NCBI GenBank assembly: GCA_964036315.1
Contig: OZ038517.1
Span: 50,019,556-50,083,555 of the forward strand
Direction: 5' to 3'
From: Acanthosepion esculentum
Lineage: Eukaryota; Mollusca; Cephalopoda; Sepiida; Sepiidae
Length of the DNA stretch: 64,000 nt
The translations under genes and the position numbers were made by a program. Below the pieces are notes generated by a model, which did no database searches, was not told the DNA's origin, and saw only the letters and a list, made by a program, of their open reading frames with translations. This document shows, piece by piece, positions 20,270 through 31,500 of the stretch (the stretch's first letter is position 1; each line of letters starts with the position of its first letter).

Positions 20270-20325
20270 TGAACTACGCAATCGTCAGGTACAGCGAATT
20301 GAACAGTACCTGACAATTGCGTAGT
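20270..20325. other. Strong imperfect hairpin, 21-bp arms
   Basis: Arm AACTACGCAATCGTCAGGTAC pairs with GTACCTGACAATTGCGTAGTT with one mismatch. The loop is about 13 nt (AGCGAATTGAACA). It resembles a short fold-back or small-RNA-like hairpin; nothing in the sequence identifies a function. Confidence 0.7.
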
Positions 20326-20468
20326 TAATATTTCTGAGTCTCGCGACTTTGTGGTTTTATTTGTATAATTCATAACCGTTGTTAAATATTTAATAACACC
20401 ATAATTTGAATTTAGGTTCAAAAGTAAACTTAAAATTGGAAATTCAAAGTTAGAAATTCTAATTTTAG

Positions 20469-20471
<3 letters not shown>

Positions 20472-20536
<65 letters not shown>
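20472..20536. repeat. (TA)n microsatellite
   Basis: A 65-bp TA run. Confidence 0.95.
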
Positions 20537-20540
<4 letters not shown>

Positions 20541-20834
20541 CAGCCAGGGAAAATTTGTGTCCAGGCTCTGGCAATATCTCACTATTCTTGTTAGATTTTT
20601 TGTTGTCACAATGTAGGATAGTCAAAGGTGATGGGGAGAAAAAGAAAACAGATATATTTGAAATAGATTAAAAAAAATATACTATAAAATAAGTAAATAT
20701 CCTTTCAAAAATCTTTATACGAATATCGTCTCTTGTTTCGTGCGCATGTGCAGACAGGACAGCATCAAAAATGCCCATCCTCTCGGAAGAAACCCATCAC
20801 AAAACTTTTTTCAATTTTGTCATAATATATAATA
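20537..20834. other. No gene seen
   Basis: Unique AT-rich sequence. 'GTTTCGTGCGCATGTGC' at 20735 weakly echoes the termini at 3100 and 9600. Confidence 0.4.
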
Positions 20835-20890
20835 TATATGCTTCTGAAAAAATTATTTCAATTGAGCTCTTTTGAGCCTTTTATAGATAG
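20835..20890 (+). repeat. Fragment of the 312-bp retrozyme-like unit
   Basis: 'ATATATGCTTCTGAAAAAAT' and 'TATTTCAATTGAGCTCT' match the post-cleavage start of the unit (6850-6880, 'ATATATGCTCCTGAAAAT'), with substitutions. The remainder of the unit is missing and the fragment runs into a minisatellite. Confidence 0.55.
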
Positions 20891-20894
20891 AGAT

Positions 20895-20970
20895 ACAACA
20901 TGTGTGTATATATATATATATACACAACATATGTGTGTGTATGTGTGTGTATATATATATATGCAACATA

Positions 20971-21004
<34 letters not shown>

Positions 21005-21701
21005 CAACATATGTGTATATATATATACACAACATATGTGTGTGTGTGTATATATATATATATATGCAACATATGTGTGTGTATATATATATATATATAT
21101 ACAACATATGTGTATATATATATATATATATACAACATATGTGTATATATATATATATATACACAACATATGTGTATATATATATACACATATACACAAC
21201 ATATGTGAATATATATACACACATATACACAACATATGTGAATATATATACACAACATGTGTATTTTTTTATACACAACATATGTGCATATATATATATA
21301 TATACACAACATATGTGTATATATATATATACACAACATATGTGTATATATATATATACACAACATATGTGTATATATATATATACACAACATATGTGTA
21401 TATATATATATATATACACAACATATGTGTATATATATATACACAACATATGTGTATATACATATATACAACATATGTGTATGTATATATATACAACATA
21501 TGTGTATGTATATATATATATATATATACAACATATGTGTATGTGTATGTATATATATATATATATATATACATATATACAACATATGTGTATGTATATA
21601 TATATATATACAACATATGTGTATGTATATATATATATATATACAACATATGTGTATGTATATATATATATATATATATACAACATATGTGTATGTGTAT
21701 G

Positions 21702-21737
<36 letters not shown>

Positions 21738-21740
21738 AAC
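20895..21740. repeat. Palindromic-core minisatellite, ACAACATATGTGT units
   Basis: More than 20 units of a (TA)n/(GT) spacer plus a core 'ACAACATATGTGTATATA', spaced about 25-50 bp apart. The core centre CATATG is self-complementary. Long open frames on all six frames are repeat translations. Confidence 0.95.
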
Positions 21741-21744
21741 AGTA

Positions 21745-22210
21745 AGATATATAATCCAGGGTTCTTATTGATATTTTTATTTTTACAAAATAATGCTCAG
21801 TGTAAATTTACAGAATTTTAATATTATAAATTAACAGATTTAAAATATGTTTTTTTTCGCTACACTGTAATGACCATGTTTCAAAAATTGAACCTAAAAG
21901 CTTCGAATTTAATTTTGTAATTAAATTAAAAACATTAGTTCCATTTCATCCTCAATCGAATTTTGGAGTAACTTATTTTTTTAAAATTTACTGAGTTTTA
22001 AAGACACAGAAAAAAAATCATAATTCACTGTTTCCAAGGATACAGAGAAATTCTCTCATTCAGACAAGGGGTGGTAGCGTGATTATTTTTATTAACACTT
22101 GTTGTATCAGTTTTTAGTTACGTTCGAAAAAGGGGTTGAGTTTAGGGAGGGTTAGTGATGTATTTTCCAACGAATTCTGACATCCGTTAAATGCATGTCG
22201 TCTGGGTTTA
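21745..22210. other. No gene seen
   Basis: AT-rich unique sequence between a minisatellite and PLE tails. Confidence 0.5.
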
Positions 22211-22214
22211 TCAA

Positions 22215-22505
22215 GTTTAAGTATGTATATTACCAGGTCACTTTTTTTTTTAAATTTAAAAAAAAAATTATTTAAGGATAATTTTTGATAATGACGGCAA
22301 AAATAGTTAATTCATTTCTCTGATTAAGTAAACTTTTATTTTTTATAAACTTAGTAATATATAGTTTCTCATGTATGTACAAAGGACATGGGTCATTTAA
22401 GGCCTACATATTCTAGCTTTTCCTATTAATTTCTTTTTACTGTAGGTATTTTATTGGATTCTCTTAAGTGCTAGAAGTACTTTGAGATTGATATTTAGGT
22501 TAGAA
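22215..22505 (-). repeat. PLE 3' end, extra copy
   Basis: A direct duplicate (about 455 bp away, same orientation) of 22675-22945. Shared landmarks are 'TTTAAGTATGTATATTA', 'GATAATGACGGCAAAAA', 'TATAGTTTCTCATGT' and 'CTACATATTCTAGCTTTTC'. On the minus strand it derives from the C-terminal coding end of a PLE, now full of stops. Confidence 0.6.
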
Positions 22506-22674
22506 TACGTTTTATTTAACTACAATTTTAAAAGATGTTTAGGTTAGTATTCGTTTTATTTAACTACAATTTTAAAATATTTTCACTCTTAATTTTAATA
22601 GACTATATTTATTTTTAAAACAAGTAAATGCAATAGAGTTACTTACAGTATATAACAATTTTTTCATATCAAAT

Positions 22675-23985
22675 TTAAGTATGTATATTATCAGATCGCA
22701 CTTTTTTAATTTTATTTTTGAATATTATTTAAGGAAAATGTTTGATAATGACGGCAAAAAATAGCTATTTAATTTCTCTGATTCAGTAAATTTTTATTTT
22801 TGATAAACTTAGTAATATATAGTTTCTCATGTCTGCACAAAGGAAATGGTCATTTAATGACCTACATATTCTAGCTTTTCTTATTAACTTCCATTTTACT
22901 GTAGGTGTTTTATTGGATTCTTTTAGGTGCTAGAAGTACTTTGAGAGATGTTTGATTTCTATATTTATTTATCCTAAATGAACTTTGATGTTGATTGAAC
23001 CGTTTTTTGAACTCATGGCTTGTGCAACCTATACAGATTTTTATGTTTTCAGGATTTTTAATAGAAGAGATATTGCATTGATATACTAATGATTCCGTGC
23101 GACATTTACTTTGTAGAGGAAAGTTGTGAGGGTTTCTACAGTTACATAATTTTTGTTTATCTTCATCTGTTTTTATTTTTATTTTTCCATTGTCTAAAAT
23201 TTTTTGGTTCTGGTATAAGTGTTTATTTAAGATATTAGCATTATGTTTCTTAATAATTTTTTCTAAGTTGACAGTACAGCAGTAACTTAAGTTTAGTGTA
23301 TTTTTATTGAAAATAGTACTTAGTTTACTATTACTAGGAAAATGCTTGACTATCAATGCGAGGAATTTTTGTTCTAATTTGTTCTTTACCATTTGGTTGT
23401 ACGGGGGCGTATGCCAAATTATTTTTCTACTTCTGTTTTTTCTATGCTTTCCATTGTCATTTTTTATATAAGTTAGTTTTAGATTTTTGTAGCCACTATC
23501 TTTTAGAGCTTTTTTATAGAAACTATTATGTTCATCGAAAATCTTTTAATTTGCTGAATTTGTACTTATTCTTTTTCGGATAGATAAAGGTATATGCTTA
23601 ATTATAGATGAGGGGTGATTTGATTTAGGGTGTATATATAAAGGATTGGTATTGGGTTTTTTTATAAGGTGTGTATGTATTTTTCTTTAAATCTAATGTT
23701 ATATCAAGGAAGTTAACTTTTTTTAGTTAAGTGCTAACCGTAATTTTTGAGTTCATACTTGTAAATTCTTTATATAATACCTTTCTAATATTTTCTAGAT
23801 TTTATCTATTTAAAAGGTAGTAGAGTTTCTAATAACCATAAGACCATCGTCCCTGTATAAACCAATGTCAGTTATATTAATATCACGGTGATTGTATAAT
23901 ATAAAAAGAGCTATGAGATCAGAAGACTCAGCTGAGTCTAGTGATCCCAATATGATGTCAAAATGGTCATATGAATTTTTTATCC
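22675..23985 (-). pseudogene. Penelope-like element: RT palm end, thumb, GIY-YIG region (decayed)
   Basis: Minus-strand reading order: [19 protein letters not shown] and [13 protein letters not shown] (RT motif around the catalytic DD, 23850-23960); then after frame breaks PLYIHPKSNHPSSIIKHIPL, KALKDSGYKNLKLTY and IIWHTPPYN (thumb/RT-C). The ORF 22910-23392 follows with FLALIVKHFPSNSKLSTIF, CNCRNPHNFPLQSKC (Cys-rich linker), ICIGCTSHEFKKRFNQHQSSF and KYRNQTSL (GIY-YIG nuclease). A frameshift near 22925 leads to NKTPTVKWKLIRKARI. The N-terminal RT and most palm motifs are missing. This is the best evidence in the window for the autonomous machinery that could mobilise the ribozyme-bearing repeats, but this copy is dead. 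Confidence 0.8.
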
Positions 23986-23989
23986 ACAC

Positions 23990-24382
23990 ACATATATATA
24001 TATAACATATGTATATATATATAACATATGTATATATAAATATATATATATAACATATGTATATATAAATATATATATATAACATATGTATATATAAATA
24101 TATATATATAACATATGTGCATATATAAATATATATATATAACATATGTGCATATATAAATATATATATATAACATATGTGCATATATAAATATATATAT
24201 ATAACATAACATATGTATAAATATATATATATAACATATGTATATATATATATATAAATATATATATATAACATATGTATATATATATATATATATAAAT
24301 ATATATATAACATATGTATATATATATATACACACACATATGTAGTATATATATATATATATATATACACACACATATGTAG

Positions 24383-24414
<32 letters not shown>

Positions 24415-24560
24415 TGTAGTATATATATATACACACACACATATGCTGTATATATATATACACACACATATGCTGTATATGTATATATATATACACACAC
24501 ACATGTTGTATATATATATACACACACGTTGTATATATATATATATATACACACACGTTG

Positions 24561-24592
<32 letters not shown>

Positions 24593-24599
24593 GATGTTG

Positions 24600-24630
<31 letters not shown>

Positions 24631-24636
24631 ATGTTG

Positions 24637-24672
<36 letters not shown>

Positions 24673-24936
24673 TGTTGTATATATATATACATACACACAC
24701 ATGTTGTATATATACACACATATATATTGTATATATATATATATATACACACACAACATGTGTATACAGAACATGTGTGTGTATACAGAACATGTGTGTG
24801 TATACAGAACATGTGTGTGTGTGTATATATATATATATACAGAACATATGTGTGTATATATATATACAGAACATATGTGTGTATATATATATATACAGAA
24901 CATATGTGTGTATATATATATATATATATACAGAAC

Positions 24937-24973
<37 letters not shown>

Positions 24974-24985
24974 CAACATATAAAA
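23990..24985. repeat. Minisatellite of (TA)n with ACATATGT cores
   Basis: 23990-24310 has units 'ATATAACATATGTATATATA'; 24310-24720 has 'ACACACACATATGTTGTATA' types; 24740-24975 has 'TATACAGAACATATGTGTGT' units. It is the same core palindrome as 20.9-21.7 kb but with different flanks, and sits at the 5' side of the truncated PLE. Confidence 0.95.
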
Positions 24986-25039
24986 ACGACATGACGAGCA
25001 TTACCAGTAATGATTAAAAAAAAAAAATAACAAAAAAAA

Positions 25040-25095
25040 AAAAAACATCCGACCGGTTTCGCCGTCACTCAACAGAGCTGAAATCGAGGGAAGAC
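25040..25095 (-). repeat. Hammerhead-like relic
   Basis: The minus strand reads CTGTTGAGTGACGGC then GAAACCGGTCGG. Relative to CTGATGAG one base differs and stem II is shortened. GAAA and a downstream GGTC are present. It lies just upstream of T-rich sequence. Interpretation as a ribozyme remnant is tentative. Confidence 0.35.
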
Positions 25096-25395
25096 TAACT
25101 GTTACAATATAACATATAAAATATAAAAAGCCTGTTATGAAATAAAGGCAGAGCAATCAGATGGAAATTTACAGAGGGAGGAGCTGTCTGGACCTGTCAT
25201 AGATCGTTTCCAATGCCTTCAAATGCAATAAAGAATTATCATAACCGAGGATGGAGAAAGAATCAATGCTGAAATTGGTGGCACAGCTTGGATTTTTCAT
25301 AAAGTGCTCAGCAATAGCCTAGCCGTATATGTTGTTGATCACGTAACCAGATTGGAACGCGTACCATTCCTAATTTTTCTGGCTATGTGTTCATT
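25096..25395. other. Unassigned sequence
   Basis: No coding frame. 25300-25390 leads into the mariner fossil and may be its 3' flank. Confidence 0.35.
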
Positions 25396-25399
25396 TATT

Positions 25400-25543
25400 T
25401 GTGCGTCTACTGTAAAATTTCTTTAAACTTAATAACTCAAAAACGACCCACAAAAACTCTGACCCACATACAATAATCAAGAGGATTATAGTCTGGGGAG
25501 TTAGGTGTCCATATATAAGGGGTGATGTGGTCACAGAAATTGT
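25400..25543 (-). pseudogene. Mariner-like transposase C-terminal fragment
   Basis: On the minus strand, NFCDHITPYIWTPNSPDYNP followed by LDYCMW matches the second catalytic region of Tc1/mariner transposases (…SPDxNPLDY…). The frame then stops. Its upstream partner lies beyond the hAT insertion at 27766-28075, and the hAT target-site duplication lies exactly at the join. Confidence 0.75.
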
Positions 25544-25914
25544 ATAACAGTCAGTGGCGTAGCTAGAGTAAACGTCACCCGGTGTGGTCCGCTCAAATGT
25601 CACCCCAATGACCCCGATTCACCCTATGCTGAATGGTTAGCTGTAGCCAAATTTTCATACATGCTCTACCTCTACTTTACTCTACTGACCGGTACGTTAC
25701 TGTTTACATGTATGATCCAAGACAAAATCCAATACCACAAAATAATCAGTTCAAATCAAAAGAGTTTTAAAATGCAACTGTTCACTTTCAGAACAACTAA
25801 ATACAAAACACGGCAATACACAAAAGAATGACATTCGATACTATGGTCTTAGAATGAATGTTTTCTTGTTTTCATTGTGGCAAACTGGTCAATGACATCG
25901 TCAAAATCTGTTTG

Positions 25915-26905
25915 TCATGTAAGCTCGTTTTCAATGGACAGCACAGCCAGATCCGACAGGTTCATGGTTGACCGGAGGTAATTTTTTATAAGTTTCATTT
26001 TGGAGAAACTTCTTTCACACGATGCCACAGAAACACATATTGTCGGAAAGAATCTTAGAGTCAGCGTAAGATATGGCAATGACTCAACAAAGTCCCACTT
26101 GATGATAAACTGCAGAAACTGCAGTACAGTCCAGTGCTTGGCTTCCTCCAAGTTTATTTCGGCTGCTTGTAGGTGTCGCCTTAAACGTGGAATTTCTAAG
26201 CAAAGTTCTTCTTCAGACAGCGCATCATACACAGCAGTGAGCTTGGCAACAGGCAATCGTATTTCTTCGTTTTTGGCACAAATAATATGGTCTGACTGAA
26301 CGGCACAAAATGTCAGCAAAATGTCATTCACTGCCTTTCCTCTGGTATCCAACTCGATATGGAAACGGCCCAGACACTCTAACATTGCTCTCTTAGTCTC
26401 CTGCTGCAATGACAATCCAGCATCTCTTGGCTCCTCTCCTGGCGTTTCTTCTCTTTCTTCTGATTCTCTTCTCTGTAGGAATATCAAGTTCTTCACATTT
26501 GGCAAGTGCTTGCTGGACGGCACTGTCAACAACATTTGTACGCTGCTCTTCCAAAAAGACCTTGAGAGCCCTTAATTTGGTAGCAACCATGTCCAGAGTA
26601 ATACCTGGAGTTTGCATGTACTTCTGGGCTAAGTTGACTTCTTGTAAAACGTCACCCAAGAAAAACAAGAAAGAAATGAAAGAAAAGTCGCATATAGCTG
26701 GCAACAGATTGTGCGCAGCGCCTCTTGTCTCGTCGCTTTCTTCGACACCACATAGGGCTTCAATGTCTTCCACAAACTGGTTAAACTTCTGTATCACTGG
26801 CTTCACAGCGTCAGCATATGCACTCCAGCGAGTTGTAGACAGTCTCTTCATTGTTAGACCTATGTATTCCACTAGCACATCCCAGAGATGGGTCGACAGA
26901 GCCAA
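25915..26905 (-). pseudogene. hAT transposase (ZMYM1-like group), N-terminally deleted and frameshifted
   Basis: The upstream frame (26905-26450) reads RLSTTRWSAYADAVKPVIQ and AICDFSFISFLFFLGDVLQ, a typical RNase H-like core of this group. The downstream frame (26500-25915) includes ETKRAMLECLGRFHIELDTR and ends with the hAT C-terminal dimerisation motif CERSFSKMKLIKNYLRSTM and LAVLSIENEL. A frameshift between about 26440 and 26500 joins them. The BED or TTF-type zinc finger and the first catalytic Asp region are not visible; about 170 and 206 codons remain of a protein usually several hundred residues longer. The family name is by recognition of the dimerisation domain and the TRWSA motif. 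Confidence 0.82.
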
Positions 26906-27535
26906 AAATGTGTACAGCGCCTCAAGACTTCTAAAAGACTTTCATTTTTAAGCATTTTTCGGAATATTGTAAATCAACTGCATTCTTTTAAAGGTTACCT
27001 AGAGAATTTATGCAATGTTTATTTTTTTTTTTTCTTTATACAAGTAAAATAAATTTACATCGTATTTTGATGTTGTTATGATTTTAGTTTTAGTGATACT
27101 TTAAAAACAATAAATATTTATCATTAGTACCAATAATGGAAAATCAAGTTAAAAATTTAAAAGAATCGTTTTTGGAATCGGAAAATAGGCACAAATTTTT
27201 CCGATTCCGATACCGTTTCCGATTTTTCCGATTCTCGATTCCGATTAATCGTCTCAACACTAGTAGATATATTCAAAAGTATATCGCTCACTCAATGGAA
27301 AATTGTATCTCAGCGAATTGATGCACAGGCAAGACTGAAATTGTTGCACTTTTGGCTTCGTATTTCGCTTTGTGGTTATTAATGACGCAGAGTTAAAACA
27401 CCATCCCATCCGATAAAATGTTGCAACAATGTCTCTTGTTAGTAACCAAGATTGTAGCAACTGAAACACATGAAAGCTGAAAACATTGCTATTTTTCCTA
27501 CTCACAAATTTCGCGAAAATTTATTAGAAAATTTC

Positions 27536-27600
27536 TGCCGGGGGGGGAATACATTATTTCGGGGGGGGGGCATAAATTATTTCGGGGGGGGTCATATGCC
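27536..27600. repeat. Poly-G subterminal repeats of the hAT element
   Basis: Three runs of 8-11 G separated by 'CATAAATTATTTC'-like spacers, inside the right end of the hAT. Confidence 0.75.
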
Positions 27601-27765
27601 CGCCTGCGAAACCCTGTGTCTCCACCACTGTTTTCAGACTATTTTTGGCACCTTAGCCTGGTTGAAAAATTTTGTTGGGGGTGACATTGTGTCACCCCTC
27701 CTGTGCTGGCACCCGGGTTGGTCCGCCCCCCTCGCCCCCCCCTTAGCTACGCCACTGATAACAGT

Positions 27766-28075
27766 CATGTTTTCTCCCTCCTGTGTGGCAAGGTGGCAAG
27801 GCCCTGTGGGAAGATGAATGGAGGCATAACTTCGACATCACTAGTGATCACGCCGAACACCTTCGTAATCACCATTAGACTCATCCAACTCTTTCCGAAT
27901 CCTCTGCACTTTCCTCAGATTGACACCCAATCACTCTGAAGTGTTCGTATCGGAGTTTCCGGCGCGAATACCAAGCAGTACAGCTTGACGCTTCCAAGTT
28001 TCTGTTGGAGTGATTTGCGTCATGGTGCTTTTTATTCTCACAGACAGTGCCCTTTTGACCCTACAATACTGTGCA
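27766..28075 (-). pseudogene. Mariner-like transposase N-terminal fragment with internal deletion
   Basis: The minus strand begins MTQITPTETWKRQAVLLGIR, then KVQRIRKELDESNGDYEG, the helix-turn-helix DNA-binding start of a mariner-like transposase. It then jumps directly to GVITSDVEVMPPFIFPQGP and PCHLATQEG, which belong well inside the catalytic domain, so the middle of the gene is deleted. One in-frame stop follows DTNTSE. The hAT insertion then separates it from the C-terminal piece. AT-rich sequence with GCGCATGCG at 28100 may be near the element's end. Confidence 0.75.
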
Positions 28076-28239
28076 GTCGATAAAATCGAAAATAAACAAC
28101 ACGCATGCGCAAAATTAAAAATATAAAATGTCGACAATTTACCCGTCACATCGTGTTTATACATACAAGTTTTATTTGCAGCGGTTATCATTTTTATTCA
28201 ATTTTTCTAGCATTCGTACAGGTATTTAAATTTATGGAC

Positions 28240-28550
28240 ACAATGTGTGTAAAAATAGTCCAAATGTTGTATATATCCGAGCGTTTTCGGTTATTCTATT
28301 AGACATTATCAAGAATATTTATTTATTTATTTATTTTTATTTCTAACTGAATCTGTAGTAATGTTTTTGTTTTGTTTCACAGACTCGTTGTGGCCGTGTT
28401 TATTGTTCATATTATTAAGTGTTACCTTTTACTTTTTCATTATCAATGCTTCTATTAATTTTAGGCGTTTTTTTCTTCTTTCTAACTTGTGGATGAGACT
28501 AGTATGCTCGTATTTTGCAAACGGAGTTTTTTTGCGAATAAATGCATATA
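28240..28550 (-). pseudogene. PLE C-terminus and 3' tail, decayed
   Basis: The minus strand reads RLKLIEALIMKK and later NMNNKHGHN, parallel to the 15.4-kb copy (KIMEALIIK). The tail motif 'GATAATGTCTAATAGAATA', 'CGAAAACGCTCGGATATA' follows. Confidence 0.55.
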
Positions 28551-28551
28551 T

Positions 28552-28920
28552 TATTTAAAGACATTGTTATGTTTAACATTCTTTTTATAGATACAAGTAT
28601 TTAAGTAAATGCTCTGTTTTATAAAAAACGGTATTAAACAACATTTACCGGCCTGAATTCCCGAGAAATTTTTCATAGAAAATATTCGTCCTCCGACAGG
28701 ATTCGAACCTGTATCCTATACGGAACCGTCATTTAGCTTGACGTGCCTTTAACCGATTTGGCCACAAAGGATCGTTCGGTTGGCAAGGTCGAATTTACTG
28801 CTTATAAACTTCAATCTTCCATGAATCTTTCACGTACATTCATAGCTGCTCATGACGTATCAAATGTAAACAAATGACGTCACACATTATGAAATGGACA
28901 ATGTCCGACAATTATTTAAA
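28552..28920 (-). repeat. Repeat family A copy with tRNA-like module
   Basis: Same order as 8544-8905. The tRNA-like part is 28689-28771 (acceptor TCCTTTG/CGGAGGA, A box 'TGGCCAAATCGGTTAAAGG', B box 'GGTTCGAATCC'). After 'ATGACGTCACACATTATG' the beginning of another unit starts and is cut off at about 28918, again hinting at tandem or circularly permuted units. Confidence 0.75.
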
Positions 28921-28979
28921 TATATACATTTAAATAAATGTATATACATATACATAAATATTATGTGTGCATATTTTAT

Positions 28980-29015
<36 letters not shown>

Positions 29016-29220
29016 CGTGCGTGTGTGCAACAAAAATTGCAGAAATAATAAAATAACTTTTCTCAATATACAAAATATTTAAGTAATTTGTCAAAATTTG
29101 AATTATAAGTTGTAAAAATTTCTATCAACTTTCCTGAAGAATGCTTGCATTTCTACAAAAACCAATTGTAAATTACGTATCAAAGTACAATATGAATACA
29201 ATAGCTTTTCTTCTAGATGC
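28921..29220. other. Microsatellite and unique AT-rich DNA
   Basis: (TA)n(GT)n at 28979-29018. No gene. Confidence 0.55.
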
Positions 29221-29224
29221 TAAG

Positions 29225-29332
29225 TACATTTTGTTTTTTTGTTAATAGTTACTTTGTTTTTAATAAATTCATTTCGTTCTTGTCTGGAAAAAGTCCACAG
29301 TGGACGAAACGCGTCGGCTAATAATACAGTTT
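29225..29332 (+). repeat. PLE-type terminus with hammerhead-like relic (family E)
   Basis: Plus-strand counterpart of 4950-5045. Stem II GTCCA/TGGAC with loop CAG is perfect, followed by GAAAC, GC and GTC. The core reads CTGGAAA where CTGATGA is expected, and stem I is unpaired. Confidence 0.5.
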
Positions 29333-29350
29333 TCCTATTGTCTTTTACCT

Positions 29351-29351
29351 C

Positions 29352-29427
<76 letters not shown>

Positions 29428-29434
29428 GGATGAC

Positions 29435-29495
<61 letters not shown>
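29351..29495. repeat. (TA)n with central inverted 'GGATGACGAGA'
   Basis: TA runs 29353-29420 and 29439-29494. 'GGATGACGAGATATA' at 29427-29441 is the tail end of a family B element on the plus strand and faces 'TATATCTCGTCATCC' at 29491-29505 on the minus strand. Two element ends therefore point at each other across a TA run. Confidence 0.85.
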
Positions 29496-29498
<3 letters not shown>

Positions 29499-29622
29499 GT
29501 CATCCACTGTATCACAACTCATCCGTGCGTCTAGACCTCCGATGGCCTCAAGCCGGGATTTAAACCCAACTGATGTGACATCAGTCGGAGATTTTACACC
29601 TGCGTTATCAGCGCCCGGTAGA
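29496..29622 (-). mobile_element. Retrozyme-like copy (family B), ribozyme partly deleted
   Basis: On the minus strand: tRNA-like head with 'GGGCGCTGATAACGCAGG' (A-box-like) and 'GGGTTTAAATCCCGGC' (good B box), then GTCTAGACGCACGGATGAG and TTGTGATACA followed directly by GTGGATGACGAGATATA. The GAAAC-stem III-GTC segment is deleted, so this copy cannot cleave. Confidence 0.65.
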
Positions 29623-29665
29623 GAGAAATGCGAATTTTTACGTACCTATTCTTCGAATAAATATG

Positions 29666-29667
<2 letters not shown>

Positions 29668-29727
<60 letters not shown>
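29668..29727. repeat. (TA)n microsatellite
   Basis: A 58-bp TA run. Confidence 0.95.
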
Positions 29728-29728
<1 letters not shown>

Positions 29729-30779
29729 CAGTCAGATAAACAAACGAAAACTATTTAGAACCGATTACGGTAATGTCTATTAAACAATGGAAGAAAGTAA
29801 AAGCCTTAATTATTTTTTCCAGGAATTTGATTTGATATCTCATTTCGACCAAAAGAAACAAAAAAAAAAAAACAACTTTTCCCTTTGACTCGAAATTAAT
29901 GTGTTCATCACGGTATAACGGGCGCCCATGTATATGCACTTTCATGCAGACTCCTGCCTCCCGACCTTCGAATGCAGGAGGTTAGAATCTGCTTTTTAAG
30001 ATAGAGTTTCATCACAATATTACCCACTACTCCTGTTTTTTTTTTCCTCTGAAACGTTGAAGTGTTTCTTGCAAACAGATGTCAACACACAGATGAAAAC
30101 TTATAGGGGTTAAAACTATGGTGGGCTGTTGCTAGAGATTCTCATTAGAATAAAAAAATCAACCGGCAACTGTCAGTGGCAGGTTTGGAATCGAAACAGA
30201 CAAACATTAGATTTCTAATGTGCCAATTCCAAACCGCCATTGACCGTCGCTGGGCATCCTCTAATTAGCCCATAAGAATTAATTGCGTTTTTTTTTTACA
30301 GAACAGCCGAGAAGAAGACAAAAAGAAACATGGCTTCCGTGTTTATTTGCTTTTGGTGTCGATAAGCGGGCTTGCGTGCTGACTGGACAGATCCATTGGT
30401 TGTTTAAACGAAGCTGAAATAATAGTTGCTCCGGATGTTGTTTTTCTAAATCGCCAGCTTGATCGATTTAAATATTATAAAGAAATCAAATATGGACGGT
30501 TGGCAAGCACGTCCGTGTGCGATGGCTGATCAAATAGTTTGATGTATTGGAAAATGAAGTGAAACTAATGGAATCACCTGAGCTGGCCGGTGGTGGTGGT
30601 GGTGGGGGGGGGCGGCGAGGGAGAGAACGGTGTGACATTATCGGTGGTTGGGTGACACACAATTCCTGGTGTCATACACACTCGATTCAACAGTTTTTGC
30701 TGAGATTATACAACTTATTGATTAAAACTCTCATACTATTTTCTGTCCACAGTTACTGATTTTGATTGATTAATATTAC
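29728..30779. other. No gene seen
   Basis: Unique-looking sequence of moderate GC content. A (GGT)n/(G)n tract lies at 30588-30620. A short inverted pair at 30170-30240 (CAACTGTCAGTGGCAGGTTTGG / CCAAACCGCCATTGACCGTC) suggests a small fold-back. Confidence 0.45.
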
Positions 30780-30780
30780 A

Positions 30781-30836
<56 letters not shown>

Positions 30837-31159
30837 TATACATATATATATATACAAATATATACATATAAATATACGCACATATACATATATATATATA
30901 TATATATATATTTAAATATATGCGCATATACATATATATATACAAATACATACATATATACATACATACATATACATATATGCACATATACATATATATA
31001 TACAAATACATACATATATACATACATACATATAAATATATGCACATATACATATATGCACATATACATATATATATACAAATACATACATATATGTATA
31101 CCTACATATATATACACACATATATATACGCATGTATATACACATATATACACACACAT

Positions 31160-31190
<31 letters not shown>

Positions 31191-31438
31191 GCACAAACAT
31201 ATATACATATATACACACACAAACATATATACATATATACACACACAAACACATATACATATATACACACACAAACATATATACACACAAACAAACATAT
31301 ATACACACAAACAAACATATATACACACAAACATATATACATATATATATATATACATATACACACCTATATACACATATATAGACACACACACACCTAT
31401 ATACACACACATATATCTATACATATATATAAACACAC

Positions 31439-31491
<53 letters not shown>

Positions 31492-31500
31492 TGCATGCAT
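30780..31500. repeat. (TA)n/(TACA)n/(CA)n microsatellite complex
   Basis: TA runs at both ends with 'ATATACAAATACATACATAT' and 'ACACACAAACATATATAC' units between. Long Tyr/Ile/Thr/His open frames on both strands are repeat translations. Confidence 0.95.

Larger units (their letters stand above)
25552..27757 (-). mobile_element. hAT transposon, 2206 bp, with TIRs and 8-bp TSD
   Basis: Left end CAGTGGCGTAGCTA (25552-25565) and right end TAGCTACGCCACTG (27744-27757) are perfect inverted repeats of 14 bp. ATAACAGT directly flanks both sides (25544-25551 and 27758-27765), an exact 8-bp target-site duplication typical of the hAT superfamily. Inside is a frameshifted transposase on the minus strand. 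Poly-G subterminal blocks lie at 27540-27600. The N-terminal coding part is missing, so the copy is internally deleted and non-autonomous. Confidence 0.9.

Noticed and set aside
20838..25068. Ile/Tyr-rich open frames up to about 390 codons on both strands
   Set aside because: TA/CA repeat translations. Only the distal end of the minus-strand frame at 23813-23985 is real (a PLE reverse-transcriptase motif) and it is annotated separately.
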